From contig JAJYZQ010000004.1 in assembly GCA_021799835.1 (NCBI GenBank), positions 1 to 12,124 on the forward strand: DNA of 12,124 bases. The letters run 5' to 3'. The position numbers and the translations under genes were made by a program. This document shows positions 1 through 6,964 of this stretch, piece by piece; positions within the stretch are counted from its first letter, which is position 1; every line of letters begins with the position of its first letter. Source of the stretch: a bacterium (lineage in GTDB: Bacteria; Patescibacteriota; Minisyncoccia; JAJYZQ01). The notes under the pieces were generated by a model that was given only the letters and a program-made list of their open reading frames with translations, did no database searches and was not told the DNA's origin.

Positions 1-101
1 AGATCGGCATTCAACAATAAATGCTTCTGAAACTATATATAATCATGATGTGTGGACGCTAAATTTTTATTGAAAGAAGAAAAAATCTTAAGAGAAAAGA
101 A

Positions 102-120
102 CTTCGCAAAAAATGCGAAG
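102..120. other. Perfect 7-bp hairpin
   Basis: CTTCGCA (102-108) pairs perfectly with TGCGAAG (114-120) around a loop of five A. The plus strand has no T run after it, so it is not a standard rightward terminator. Read on the minus strand, the stem is followed by a T/C-rich stretch (the complement of 80-101), so it could weakly terminate a leftward transcript. No leftward gene is visible here. Role unknown. Confidence 0.4.
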
Positions 121-238
121 ATTGTGAAATGATATCAAAAGCATATCGCATGTTTGATATTGATGGAAAAAATTTAATACTCCGAGATTAATTTTTATAA
201 CTAGCGCGGATAAAGAAATTACAACGAAAATAGCCATC

Positions 239-266
239 TTTCAAAAAAAGAAGGGAATTATATACA
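239..266 (+). promoter_or_regulatory. Weak candidate promoter upstream of recO
   Basis: TTTCAA (239-244) and TATACA (261-266) are 16 bases apart and match the sigma-70 hexamers at 3/6 and 4/6 positions. They lie about 50 bases before the recO start. The region is so AT-rich that such matches arise easily by chance. It is listed only because recO is the first gene of its run and needs a promoter somewhere in this stretch. Confidence 0.2.
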
Positions 267-318
267 AAAATCCGATAAGAGAAAGAAATTGAACTAAAGA
301 GCAAAACGAGCATATTCT

Positions 319-1059
319 ATGAGCAACACCATTCGGCTTTCAGGATTTAGTTTGGCACTGCAGGATATTGGCGAGGCTGATCAATATATTGTTCTCTATA
401 CGCGGGAAAGTGGCTTGGTGCGTGCATTGGGGAAAAGCATTCGCAAGATCACCTCAAAACTGCGCGGGCAAGTGCGGCCGGTGCAACTTACCAATATAGA
501 GTTACTTATTGGCCGCCGGCACACTATCCTGATCGGCGCTGCGGCGGAAGAACATTATCCGATACTCAATCATTCCATAGAGACGCTGCAAGCAACTGCG
601 GATGTTGGCGCATTGCTGCAAAATATGCTGGTAGAGCATGAAACACTGGAGGGATTGTGGGAATTATTGGACCATATGTTCACTGCGCTTAATGATCCGG
701 CGAACGGCATACGAGTTTCGCTGATTGAGTCATATTTTTATCTGCGGTTTCTTGCGATGGCGGGTTTGAGCCCCAATGTCAGCAGCACCTGCGTTTTTTG
801 CGGACAAGAAATTCGCGACGACGCATTCTTCATATTTCGGGAAGGCGGCTTTGCGCACCCGCACTGCGCGCAAGAGCATAGAACACCAAGCGGCAGAAAG
901 CGAAGCGCAGATGCAGCACCCATTACGAAGCGCGAATGGTATCTCTTGCAGCGTATTGAGCAGGCAGAGTGGCCGGGTATTTTGTCAGCCGATTTGCATC
1001 ATATTGATCCTATTCGCGACTTTCTCAAGCAATTTGCCGCATATTACGCAATGCGCTAG
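319..1059 (+). CDS. recO: DNA recombination/repair protein RecO
   Basis: RecO anneals single strands coated with SSB and, with RecR (and RecF), loads RecA onto gapped DNA in the cytoplasm. At 246 aa it has the usual RecO length. The N-terminal OB-fold (about 1-80) shows the family pattern DIGEADQYIVLYT followed by an ALGKSIRK-x-TSKLRGQ basic stretch. The helical C-terminal part (about 85-246) contains a zinc-finger-like site with Cys158-x2-Cys161 and, after the typical FREGG, His180-x2-Cys183. The third ligand position, Cys in many relatives, is His here, so the site would be C2HC. The ATG at 319 fits the family N-terminus. There is no Shine-Dalgarno sequence; TTCT directly precedes ATG. The next gene starts 34 bases after the stop. 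Recognition is by sequence pattern and is firm. Confidence 0.93.
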   Translation: MSNTIRLSGFSLALQDIGEADQYIVLYTRESGLVRALGKSIRKITSKLRGQVRPVQLTNIELLIGRRHTILIGAAAEEHYPILNHSIETLQATADVGALLQNMLVEHETLEGLWELLDHMFTALNDPANGIRVSLIESYFYLRFLAMAGLSPNVSSTCVFCGQEIRDDAFFIFREGGFAHPHCAQEHRTPSGRKRSADAAPITKREWYLLQRIEQAEWPGILSADLHHIDPIRDFLKQFAAYYAMR

Positions 1060-1071
1060 ATGTGCTATACT
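1043..1071 (+). promoter_or_regulatory. Extended -10 promoter for the DUF11-like gene
   Basis: TATACT (1066-1071, 5/6 match to TATAAT) is preceded by TGC, forming an extended -10 element that spans the recO stop. The -35 position 17 bases upstream (1043-1048, ATTACG) matches only 3/6, which is common when an extended -10 is present. Transcription would start near 1077-1079, leaving a leader of only about 15 bases before the ATG at 1094. This gives the second gene its own promoter even if recO is also read through. Confidence 0.5.
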
Positions 1072-1093
1072 ACTAGTAATTTCCTTTTCACGT

Positions 1094-2989
1094 ATGCCGT
1101 TAAGCGACGTTGAGAAAAAACTCTATACGCCGGATGGCGAACAACCCCAATCAAGCATTCTTTCAGCTCAGGAAAAAGAAATTCAGCACGCTAACTATAC
1201 AGAATCTGCTGCAAGCGGCTGGAAGTCCACACCCCGCCGTGTAAGCGGCATGCCGCAATGGATGAAGATCGCTATTGGTGTGGTTGTTTTTTTGGCGCTT
1301 GCTGCAGGAGGCCTCTATTTCTATAAAAGTTGGTTTGGATTTAGCGAGTCAAAGATTATCTTTTCTATCGCGGCGCCCAATAGCATCAATAGCGGCGATA
1401 CCGTTACCTATACTTTTTCTGTTATTAATAATAACCGGGTGAATTTGACGGGAGCATATATTGAACTCACTCTTCCTTCGGGAGCTATCAGTACCACTGG
1501 CAATGCCGTGCACAGTGCATACACGCAAATCTCGGTCGGCAATGTGGGATCATTAAGCGAAGTGCAGAAAACCTATGCGTTGAAATTGGTCGGTGCCCAA
1601 AATTCTTCTGCAGACCTGAAAGCACGGCTAGTATATTATGCGGATGGCGTTTCTATACCACTGCAAAAACAGGCGGACAAAAACATTACGATCGCCAGTG
1701 TGCCCGTGAACTTTAACTTTAAGATCGCCAATCAAGTGCTGAGTGGAAAATCGTTCTCGTTTACCGTGAACTATCAAAATAACAGCCAATTGCCGTTTTC
1801 TGCAGCACGCATTGTCATTGATTATCCGCAAGGATTCGTATTTGCGAACGCCGATCCTGCGCCGACTGCCAGCAATAATGTCTGGGATATTGGAAACCTT
1901 GCGGTGCAGGCGGGAGGATCATTGCAGATCTCTGGTATTCTTTCGGGCAATACCGGTGACACGAAAAAATTCACGGTATCTTTTGAAGTGCCGTCGTCCG
2001 GCAGCACTACCACGTATTCCGTCTATGCGCAATCGGTTACTGCCGTGCAGATATCACAAAGCCCCTTATTGCTTACCCAAACCGTGAATGGCGACACTGC
2101 AGCGATTACCACACCAGGCGCAATGCTGCATTATGTTTTGTCGTATAAGAATGATTATAATGTTGCCATAAATAATGTGACGATAACTGCGGAACTCAAC
2201 GGCACTATGTTTGATGTTGCTTCGCTTCAGACAAATGGCATTTATAATGCGTCAAACAATACGATAATCTGGACGGGGACGGAAGATGCCAATCTGCAAA
2301 GCCTGGCGCCCGGTGAGACCGGACAAGAACAGTTCACGATAAAAGTAAAAGGCCAATACCCGCTCTATAGCCAAGATAATAAGAATCTGACGCTTGCCGT
2401 GAACTCAACCATTGCAAGCGATAACGTACCCAGTTATTTGGGCGTGGATAAGATAGCGCAGTCGGCAAACGAGCTCATAGTAAAGCTGTCTACGCAAACG
2501 AGTTTTACGGAGAAAGGATATTATTTTGATAATGCTGCACGCCTCTCAAACACGGGGCCGGTGCCGCCGCGCGTGGGGCAGACGACTACGTATACCATTC
2601 ACTGGCTGATCACCAATAGCTCTAACGACGTGCATAATGCAAAAGTTACAGCATATCTTATGCCGGGCGTTTCGTGGACGGGAAAGACGATCAATAATTT
2701 TGGTGGTGCGATTACCTATAATAGTACGACCGGCGAGGTAATGTGGAACATCGGCACTATTCCCGCATCCACCGGCTATAGCTTGCCGGCGTATGAAGCA
2801 GTATTCCAAGTGAGCATTACTCCGGCGATCAACCAAGTGGGCAGCGCTATGAATCTCGTATCTGCTGCACAATTTTCCGGCACAGACGCCTTTACCAACC
2901 AAAACATTTCTTTACCAGGGAGTGCGCTGGATACCACATTGCCGATGGATTTTCAACTTCCGTCGGGCGGAGGGATCGTGCAGCAATAA
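1094..2989 (+). CDS. Single-pass membrane protein with DUF11-like extracellular beta domains
   Basis: Function unknown; 631 aa. A polar N-terminus of about 56 residues carries VEKKLY near its start. One membrane segment follows (about 58-78, MKIAIGVVVFLALAAGGLYFY), with Arg and Lys on its N-terminal side, predicting N-in topology and an outside domain of about 550 residues. That domain looks like roughly four Ig/DUF11-type beta-sandwich units, starting near residues 85, 204, 324 and 485. They share a SGxxxxYxxxxxN opening, a proline-ending strand and a late W-x-IG or W-TG motif. The protein is rich in Asn, Ser and Thr and I find no cysteine. No LPxTG-like anchor or enzymatic motif is visible. 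The frame is open back to 776 inside recO, but I chose ATG 1094 because the protein-like sequence starts there and the promoter lies just before it. It may be an adhesin, cell-surface layer component or structural stalk; this is inference from architecture only. Confidence 0.85.
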   Translation: MPLSDVEKKLYTPDGEQPQSSILSAQEKEIQHANYTESAASGWKSTPRRVSGMPQWMKIAIGVVVFLALAAGGLYFYKSWFGFSESKIIFSIAAPNSINSGDTVTYTFSVINNNRVNLTGAYIELTLPSGAISTTGNAVHSAYTQISVGNVGSLSEVQKTYALKLVGAQNSSADLKARLVYYADGVSIPLQKQADKNITIASVPVNFNFKIANQVLSGKSFSFTVNYQNNSQLPFSAARIVIDYPQGFVFANADPAPTASNNVWDIGNLAVQAGGSLQISGILSGNTGDTKKFTVSFEVPSSGSTTTYSVYAQSVTAVQISQSPLLLTQTVNGDTAAITTPGAMLHYVLSYKNDYNVAINNVTITAELNGTMFDVASLQTNGIYNASNNTIIWTGTEDANLQSLAPGETGQEQFTIKVKGQYPLYSQDNKNLTLAVNSTIASDNVPSYLGVDKIAQSANELIVKLSTQTSFTEKGYYFDNAARLSNTGPVPPRVGQTTTYTIHWLITNSSNDVHNAKVTAYLMPGVSWTGKTINNFGGAITYNSTTGEVMWNIGTIPASTGYSLPAYEAVFQVSITPAINQVGSAMNLVSAAQFSGTDAFTNQNISLPGSALDTTLPMDFQLPSGGGIVQQ

Positions 2990-3018
2990 TAACGCCAGAG
3001 CATCAGGGAGGTTGTGTC

Positions 3019-3041
3019 GCCGTTGCCGAAGCGGCTTTTTT
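3019..3041 (+). terminator. Rho-independent terminator after the DUF11-like gene
   Basis: GCCGTT (3019-3024) pairs with AGCGGC (3030-3035), six pairs including one T-G wobble, around the five-base loop GCCGA. Six T follow at once (3036-3041). This is the standard intrinsic terminator shape, 30 bases after the stop at 2989 and before glyS. It separates the recO pair from glyS. No strong promoter hexamers are visible between it and the glyS start. Confidence 0.7.
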
Positions 3042-3085
3042 ATGCTTAACTCATACCAATTACGTGACCAATTAAAACATCTTGT

Positions 3086-4471
3086 ATGCCCACGCCTGAT
3101 ATCATGGAGAAATTAGTAGCGCTTTCAAAACGCCGCGGATTTGTGTACCCGGGGTCAGAGATCTATGGGGGATTAGCCAATGCCTATGAGTATGGCCCAT
3201 TGGGCGTAGAGCTTAAGCGGAATATTCAGAACGAATGGTGGAAAACATTCATTCAGCGCCGGAGCGATATGCTGGGCTTGGACTCTTCCATTATCTTACA
3301 TCCCAAGGTTTGGGAAGCATCCGGACATGTGGCAGGTTTTGCTGATGCGATGATTGATTGCAAGCATTGCCAGACCAGAATGCGCGCCGATCATTTGATT
3401 GAAGATTTTTTTGCCGCAAAAGACCACGCAATCAATGTTGAAGGAAAAACTGAAGAGGAGTTGGACGCCATCATACGGGAAAACAAGATCCCATGCCCGG
3501 TTTGCAAAAAATTTGACTGGACGCCGGTCAGAAAATTCAATCTTTTATTTGAAACACATATCGGTATTGTCCCGGAAGCGCAGTCAAAAGTATATTTGCG
3601 GGGAGAAACGGCGCAGGGCATATTTGTCACGTTCAAGAATATCACCAATTCCATGCGGACGAAGCTGCCATTTGGTGTGGGGCAGATCGGGAAAAGTTTT
3701 CGCAACGAGATAACCAAAGGAAATTTTATTTTTAGAACTCTTGAGTTTGAGCAAGCAGAAATAGAGTATTTTTTTGATCCGGATGAATCTGACTGGAAAA
3801 AATTATTTTCCGCATGGCAGCAAAGCATGTGGGATTTCGTCACGCATGTGCTCGGCGTCAATGCGCAGAACTTGCGCTGGCGCGAGCATAGCGACGAAGA
3901 ACGCAGTTTTTATAGTAAGCGCACGGAAGATCTGGAATACCGCTTTCCTTTTGGCTTCAAAGAACTCTGGGGGTTAGCATATCGCACGGATTATGACTTG
4001 AAACAGCATATGAAATATTCTGGGGTGGATCTTTCCTACGTTGATGCGGCATCAGGAAAGAAATTCGTGCCCCACGTTATTGAGCCGGCAGTGGGTATAA
4101 ACCGGTTGATGGCGATGGTGATGATTGAGTCGTACGTTGAAGAAGAAGGGCGAGTCGTGATGAAACTTCCTGCGCAGTTAGCGCCGTATAAAGCAGCAGT
4201 CTTTCCGTTGCTTGCCAATAAGCCGGAATTGGTTGCGCTGGCAAAGAGTATCTATGATGATCTGCGCAAAGATCATATGATCGCGTGGGATGACCGCGGC
4301 AATATTGGCAAACGGTATTATGCGCAAGATGAGATCGGCACACCTTGGGCGATCACGATTGACTTTGACAGCTTGCACGATCAGACCATAACGGTGCGTG
4401 ACCGCGACACCATGCAGCAGGAGCGCATACCGATCGCCGCACTGCGGCAATTCATTGCTGACCGGCTTTGA
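3086..4471 (+). CDS. glyS: Glycyl-tRNA synthetase, alpha2 type
   Basis: Charges tRNA-Gly with glycine using ATP. This is the homodimeric class II enzyme found in Firmicutes, Thermus, archaea and CPR, not the alpha/beta enzyme of E. coli. The N-terminus has the typical KRRGFVYPGSEIYGG stretch (residues 16-29) and YEYGPLG. A zinc-ribbon-like insertion carries Cys92/Cys95 and Cys137/Cys140. Class II motif 2 is FRNE (205-208) with Arg217 and EFEQAE after it; motif 3 includes Gly337-Ile-Asn-Arg340. The anticodon-binding domain runs from about 368 to 461 and holds DDRGNIGKRYYAQDEIGTPW. The length, 461 aa, is normal. ATG 3104 (residue 7) is an equally good start by family comparison; neither has a Shine-Dalgarno sequence. 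The gene ends with TGA. The symbol glyQS is also used for this form. Confidence 0.95.
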   Translation: MPTPDIMEKLVALSKRRGFVYPGSEIYGGLANAYEYGPLGVELKRNIQNEWWKTFIQRRSDMLGLDSSIILHPKVWEASGHVAGFADAMIDCKHCQTRMRADHLIEDFFAAKDHAINVEGKTEEELDAIIRENKIPCPVCKKFDWTPVRKFNLLFETHIGIVPEAQSKVYLRGETAQGIFVTFKNITNSMRTKLPFGVGQIGKSFRNEITKGNFIFRTLEFEQAEIEYFFDPDESDWKKLFSAWQQSMWDFVTHVLGVNAQNLRWREHSDEERSFYSKRTEDLEYRFPFGFKELWGLAYRTDYDLKQHMKYSGVDLSYVDAASGKKFVPHVIEPAVGINRLMAMVMIESYVEEEGRVVMKLPAQLAPYKAAVFPLLANKPELVALAKSIYDDLRKDHMIAWDDRGNIGKRYYAQDEIGTPWAITIDFDSLHDQTITVRDRDTMQQERIPIAALRQFIADRL

Positions 4472-4513
4472 TCATCTTTTGCAGAGTGGTAGCAGATAAT
4501 TATTTCTTGTTCT

Positions 4514-5827
4514 ATGCTGTATAAACAATATACATTGGCAAATGGTGCGCGCATTATTTTAGCGCCGCGCGCGAATATAAAATCCGCGCTTTTTTTGGTG
4601 CTCGTAGGGACTGGTTCGCAGAATGAAGATCAGCGCATCAATGGCATTTCACATTTTCTTGAGCATTTATTTTTTAAGGGATCGGGCCGGTATCCCCGCG
4701 CTCAAGACATCAGTACGGCACTTGATTCGTTCGGCGCGGAGTATAATGCATTTACCGCAAAGGAATATACCGGATTCTATGTGCACTGTGCGGCGATGCA
4801 TCTCGCAAAAGGAATGGACGTTATTGCCGATATGCTGCGCAGCCCGCTATTTGCAGCCGATGAGTTGGAGCGGGAAAAAGGAGTTATCGCCGAAGAGATC
4901 AATATGTACCAGGACACCCCTTCATCGTATGCAGCAGACCTCTTTGAACTCTTATTGTGGGGTAACTCACCGCTGGGGCGGCTGACCATTGGGACAAAGC
5001 GCAATGTTGCATCATTTACTCCTGCAGATCTGCGGCGGTATTATGCGCAACAATATGTGCCGCGCAATATGGTTGTCGTGGTTGCCGGGCACTTTAGAGA
5101 AGAAAAGGTTCGCCAACTCATTGAGGAATATTTTGCTGCATGGCCAAAACAGGAGGTGACTGATGGCGCTCCGTCTTCTGTTGCTGCGGATCACCACAGC
5201 ACAACAGATCAGGAGTTTGCCGATGTTCAACGAACGGGCACTATTCTTTTGCATCACAAGAAGACCGATCAAGCGCATTTGATCATTGGTGTGCCGTCTT
5301 ATGGGCTTCATGACCAGCGGCGATTTCCTGCAGAAGTGTTAGCAACCGTACTCGGCGGGGGGATGAGTTCGCGCTTGTTTGCAGATATTCGTGAAAAGAA
5401 CGGTATGGCGTATTATGTCGGTTCGTTTCAGCAAAACTATACTCAGGAAGGATATTTGGCCACGCGGATCGGCGCGGATGTTTCAAAAGCAGTACAGGCG
5501 ACCGCCATCACCACAAAACACTATGAGGAAGTGAAAGAAAAAAAGATCGGTTCGGCGGAATTGAAAAAAGCGAAAGATTATTTGGATGGCAAGCTTATTT
5601 TGGGTTTGGAATCGCTCAGCGACATCGCATCGTGGTATGGTATGCAGGAATTGCTTGAGCATCGCATACAGGAAGCGCAGGAATTTATGCGCCTGATCAA
5701 TGCGGTTAGCGCTGATGATGTGCGGGAAATTGCGCGTGATATTTTTCACGCTGACCGATTATATCTTGCACTGATTGGTCCGTACACGGATATGAGCGAT
5801 TTTGAAACGGCGATGAAAATGTTATAA
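4514..5827 (+). CDS. M16-family zinc metallopeptidase
   Basis: A soluble processing-peptidase-like protease of the pitrilysin clan (M16B, related to mitochondrial processing peptidase beta and PqqL/YmxG). The inverted zinc motif is intact: His47-x-x-Glu50-His51, with the third ligand Glu128 exactly 76 residues further on, in the AEEINMYQDTP stretch. The C-terminal half has the substrate-handling pattern SSRLFADIREKNGMAY, giving Arg293 and Tyr300. The length (437 aa) is normal for the half-size class that works as a dimer. Only one copy is present here, with catalytic residues intact, so a homodimer is likely. There is no signal peptide, so it is probably cytoplasmic. The start 42 bases after glyS has no Shine-Dalgarno sequence; TTCT precedes ATG. 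A GATAAT at 4495-4500 could be a -10 but lacks a -35. The natural substrate cannot be told from sequence. Confidence 0.93.
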   Translation: MLYKQYTLANGARIILAPRANIKSALFLVLVGTGSQNEDQRINGISHFLEHLFFKGSGRYPRAQDISTALDSFGAEYNAFTAKEYTGFYVHCAAMHLAKGMDVIADMLRSPLFAADELEREKGVIAEEINMYQDTPSSYAADLFELLLWGNSPLGRLTIGTKRNVASFTPADLRRYYAQQYVPRNMVVVVAGHFREEKVRQLIEEYFAAWPKQEVTDGAPSSVAADHHSTTDQEFADVQRTGTILLHHKKTDQAHLIIGVPSYGLHDQRRFPAEVLATVLGGGMSSRLFADIREKNGMAYYVGSFQQNYTQEGYLATRIGADVSKAVQATAITTKHYEEVKEKKIGSAELKKAKDYLDGKLILGLESLSDIASWYGMQELLEHRIQEAQEFMRLINAVSADDVREIARDIFHADRLYLALIGPYTDMSDFETAMKML

Positions 5828-5912
5828 TTGTTAAGCTCCTAAAACAATGTTGTCATCCCAAATTTACTTGTCCTGCTGTGGCGGTGATTTCGGGATCAAG
5901 ATAACAAAAAAT
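5828..5912 (+). repeat. Intergenic stretch with an imperfect palindrome
   Basis: The gap between the M16 gene and the AI-2E gene holds TCATCCC (about 5851-5857) and GGGATCA (about 5893-5899), which pair except for one C-C mismatch. They are about 35 bases apart, with further partial pairing of AAAT and ATTT inside. The ends resemble the dispersed palindromes of the general form TCATCC...GGATCA seen between genes in many bacteria; that likeness is from memory, and no second copy exists in this window. An in-frame ATG at 5847 would translate this stretch as 22 residues with two Cys, unlike the start of any AI-2E protein, so I treat it as noncoding. Confidence 0.35.
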
Positions 5913-6962
5913 ATGCCTGAAACAAAAACATCTTTTGATATCTCATTTATCTCGTTATTCCGGATCGTCCTGGTGGGGCTTCTGGTCTGGTTTGTGTACC
6001 GGACGCTCGGTATTTTTGAATTGCTGTTTCTTGCTATCATTTTGGCGTCAGTCATCAGCCCTTGGGCAACGTATCTTGAGCGATTTCATATTCCGCGGAT
6101 TGTAAGCATTATTTTCATCTATGTTGCACTCTTTATCGCGCTCTTTGTAGTCGTCTATTTATTGATGCCAACATTTCTCCAGGAGACCGCGCATTTTCTG
6201 AATCTCGTTTCAAACCTTTCGTTTGTCACCGGACAGGATAAGCTTTTTTCTCATATACTCACCACTTTACAGTCAGACAACTCATTTGTCTTGAGCCAAA
6301 ACTTAAGCAGTTTGGGTGGAAGTTTGTCGCAAATATCCACGACCGTGTTTGATTCTGTGGTGCGGATATTCGGCGGACTGCTTTCATTTGCCGTCGTGAT
6401 TGTCATCTCTGTATATCTTTCCCTGCGCAAAAACGGCATCAATTATTTTTTGCGTCTGGTTTCTCCCGCCGCGTATGAGGCAAAGATCTTGGATATCTGG
6501 CGGCGGTCGGAAGACAAGATCACACGCTGGTTTGGCGCACAGCTTATATTAAGCTCTATGATCGGCGTTATGGTGTGGTTTGGATTGTTGATGCTGCATG
6601 TGCCGTTCAGTATGCTTTTGGGATTGCTGGCGGCTATACTGGAGCTGGTGCCGTTTGTCGGGCCGGTCATTGCGGCAATTCCTGCAGTTCTTCTTGGCTT
6701 AGGCCAGAACCCCGAGCTTGCGCTTTTTGTGGTTCTTTTGTACATACTTGTTCAGCAAATAGAAGTGCATATTCTTGTGCCGAACCTTATGAAAAAAGCG
6801 GTTGGCATGGATCCGGTCATTGCCATCCTTGCTTTGCTTATCGGTTTTCAACTTGCGGGGATGCTCGGCATCGTTATGGCGATCCCGGTGATGGTTATTA
6901 TCATTGAAGCGGGAAGCGATATCATTAATACGCGGAAAAGCCGGATAGCTCAACGCACGTAA
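5913..6962 (+). CDS. AI-2E family (DUF20) membrane transporter
   Basis: An inner-membrane protein of the AI-2E/YdiK/PerM family, 349 aa, with about seven or eight membrane segments (near 14-30, 32-50, 62-86, 150-171, 208-230, 233-262, 268-290 and 300-335). The family signature is clear in the C-terminal half: ELVPFVGPVIAAIP (244-257), a QQIEVHILVPNLMKK stretch (281-295) and VGMDPVIAILALLIG (297-311). The name comes from a proposed role in exporting the signal AI-2, but members also act as Na+/H+ antiporters or have unknown substrates. No AI-2 synthase is seen here, so transport of AI-2 should not be assumed. I chose ATG 5913 over the in-frame ATG 5847 because MPETKTSFDISF leads straight into the first membrane helix as in relatives. 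The stop is two bases before rsmI, implying co-transcription. Confidence 0.9.
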   Translation: MPETKTSFDISFISLFRIVLVGLLVWFVYRTLGIFELLFLAIILASVISPWATYLERFHIPRIVSIIFIYVALFIALFVVVYLLMPTFLQETAHFLNLVSNLSFVTGQDKLFSHILTTLQSDNSFVLSQNLSSLGGSLSQISTTVFDSVVRIFGGLLSFAVVIVISVYLSLRKNGINYFLRLVSPAAYEAKILDIWRRSEDKITRWFGAQLILSSMIGVMVWFGLLMLHVPFSMLLGLLAAILELVPFVGPVIAAIPAVLLGLGQNPELALFVVLLYILVQQIEVHILVPNLMKKAVGMDPVIAILALLIGFQLAGMLGIVMAIPVMVIIIEAGSDIINTRKSRIAQRT

Positions 6963-6964
6963 GT

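Larger units (their letters stand above)
1..318. other. AT-rich left-edge region without a convincing gene
   Basis: By hand count 92 of 318 bases are G or C (about 29%), while sampled lines inside the later genes are 45-55%. The change is abrupt at the recO start. The plus strand is very purine-rich, with many A runs. Three short open stretches occur in changing frames: 2-73, 63-191 and 164-292. The middle one contains a Cys-x2-Cys pair. They could be joined by single-base changes in a T run (64-68) and an A run (167-172), so a decayed gene or an assembly error is possible. A-rich sequence gives Lys/Glu/Asn-rich open frames by chance, however, so I do not call a gene. No tRNA, repeat array or transposase is seen. 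Confidence 0.6.

Noticed and set aside
38..43. Perfect TATAAT at the left edge as a promoter
   Set aside because: No -35 match is found 16-18 bases upstream and no gene begins downstream within reach; such hexamers are expected by chance in sequence of about 29% GC.
776..1093. N-terminal extension of the DUF11-like protein overlapping recO in another frame
   Set aside because: The 106 extra residues lie mostly inside recO coding sequence in the wrong frame, look unlike protein, and the promoter and protein-like sequence begin at about 1066-1094.
2546..2902. Minus-strand open frame (118 codons) within the DUF11-like gene
   Set aside because: It is antisense to a well-supported coding frame with no recognisable family features or start context.
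4495..4500. GATAAT as the promoter of the M16 gene
   Set aside because: It is a 5/6 -10 match but has no -35 and lies only 13 bases from the ATG; kept as a remark, not a feature.
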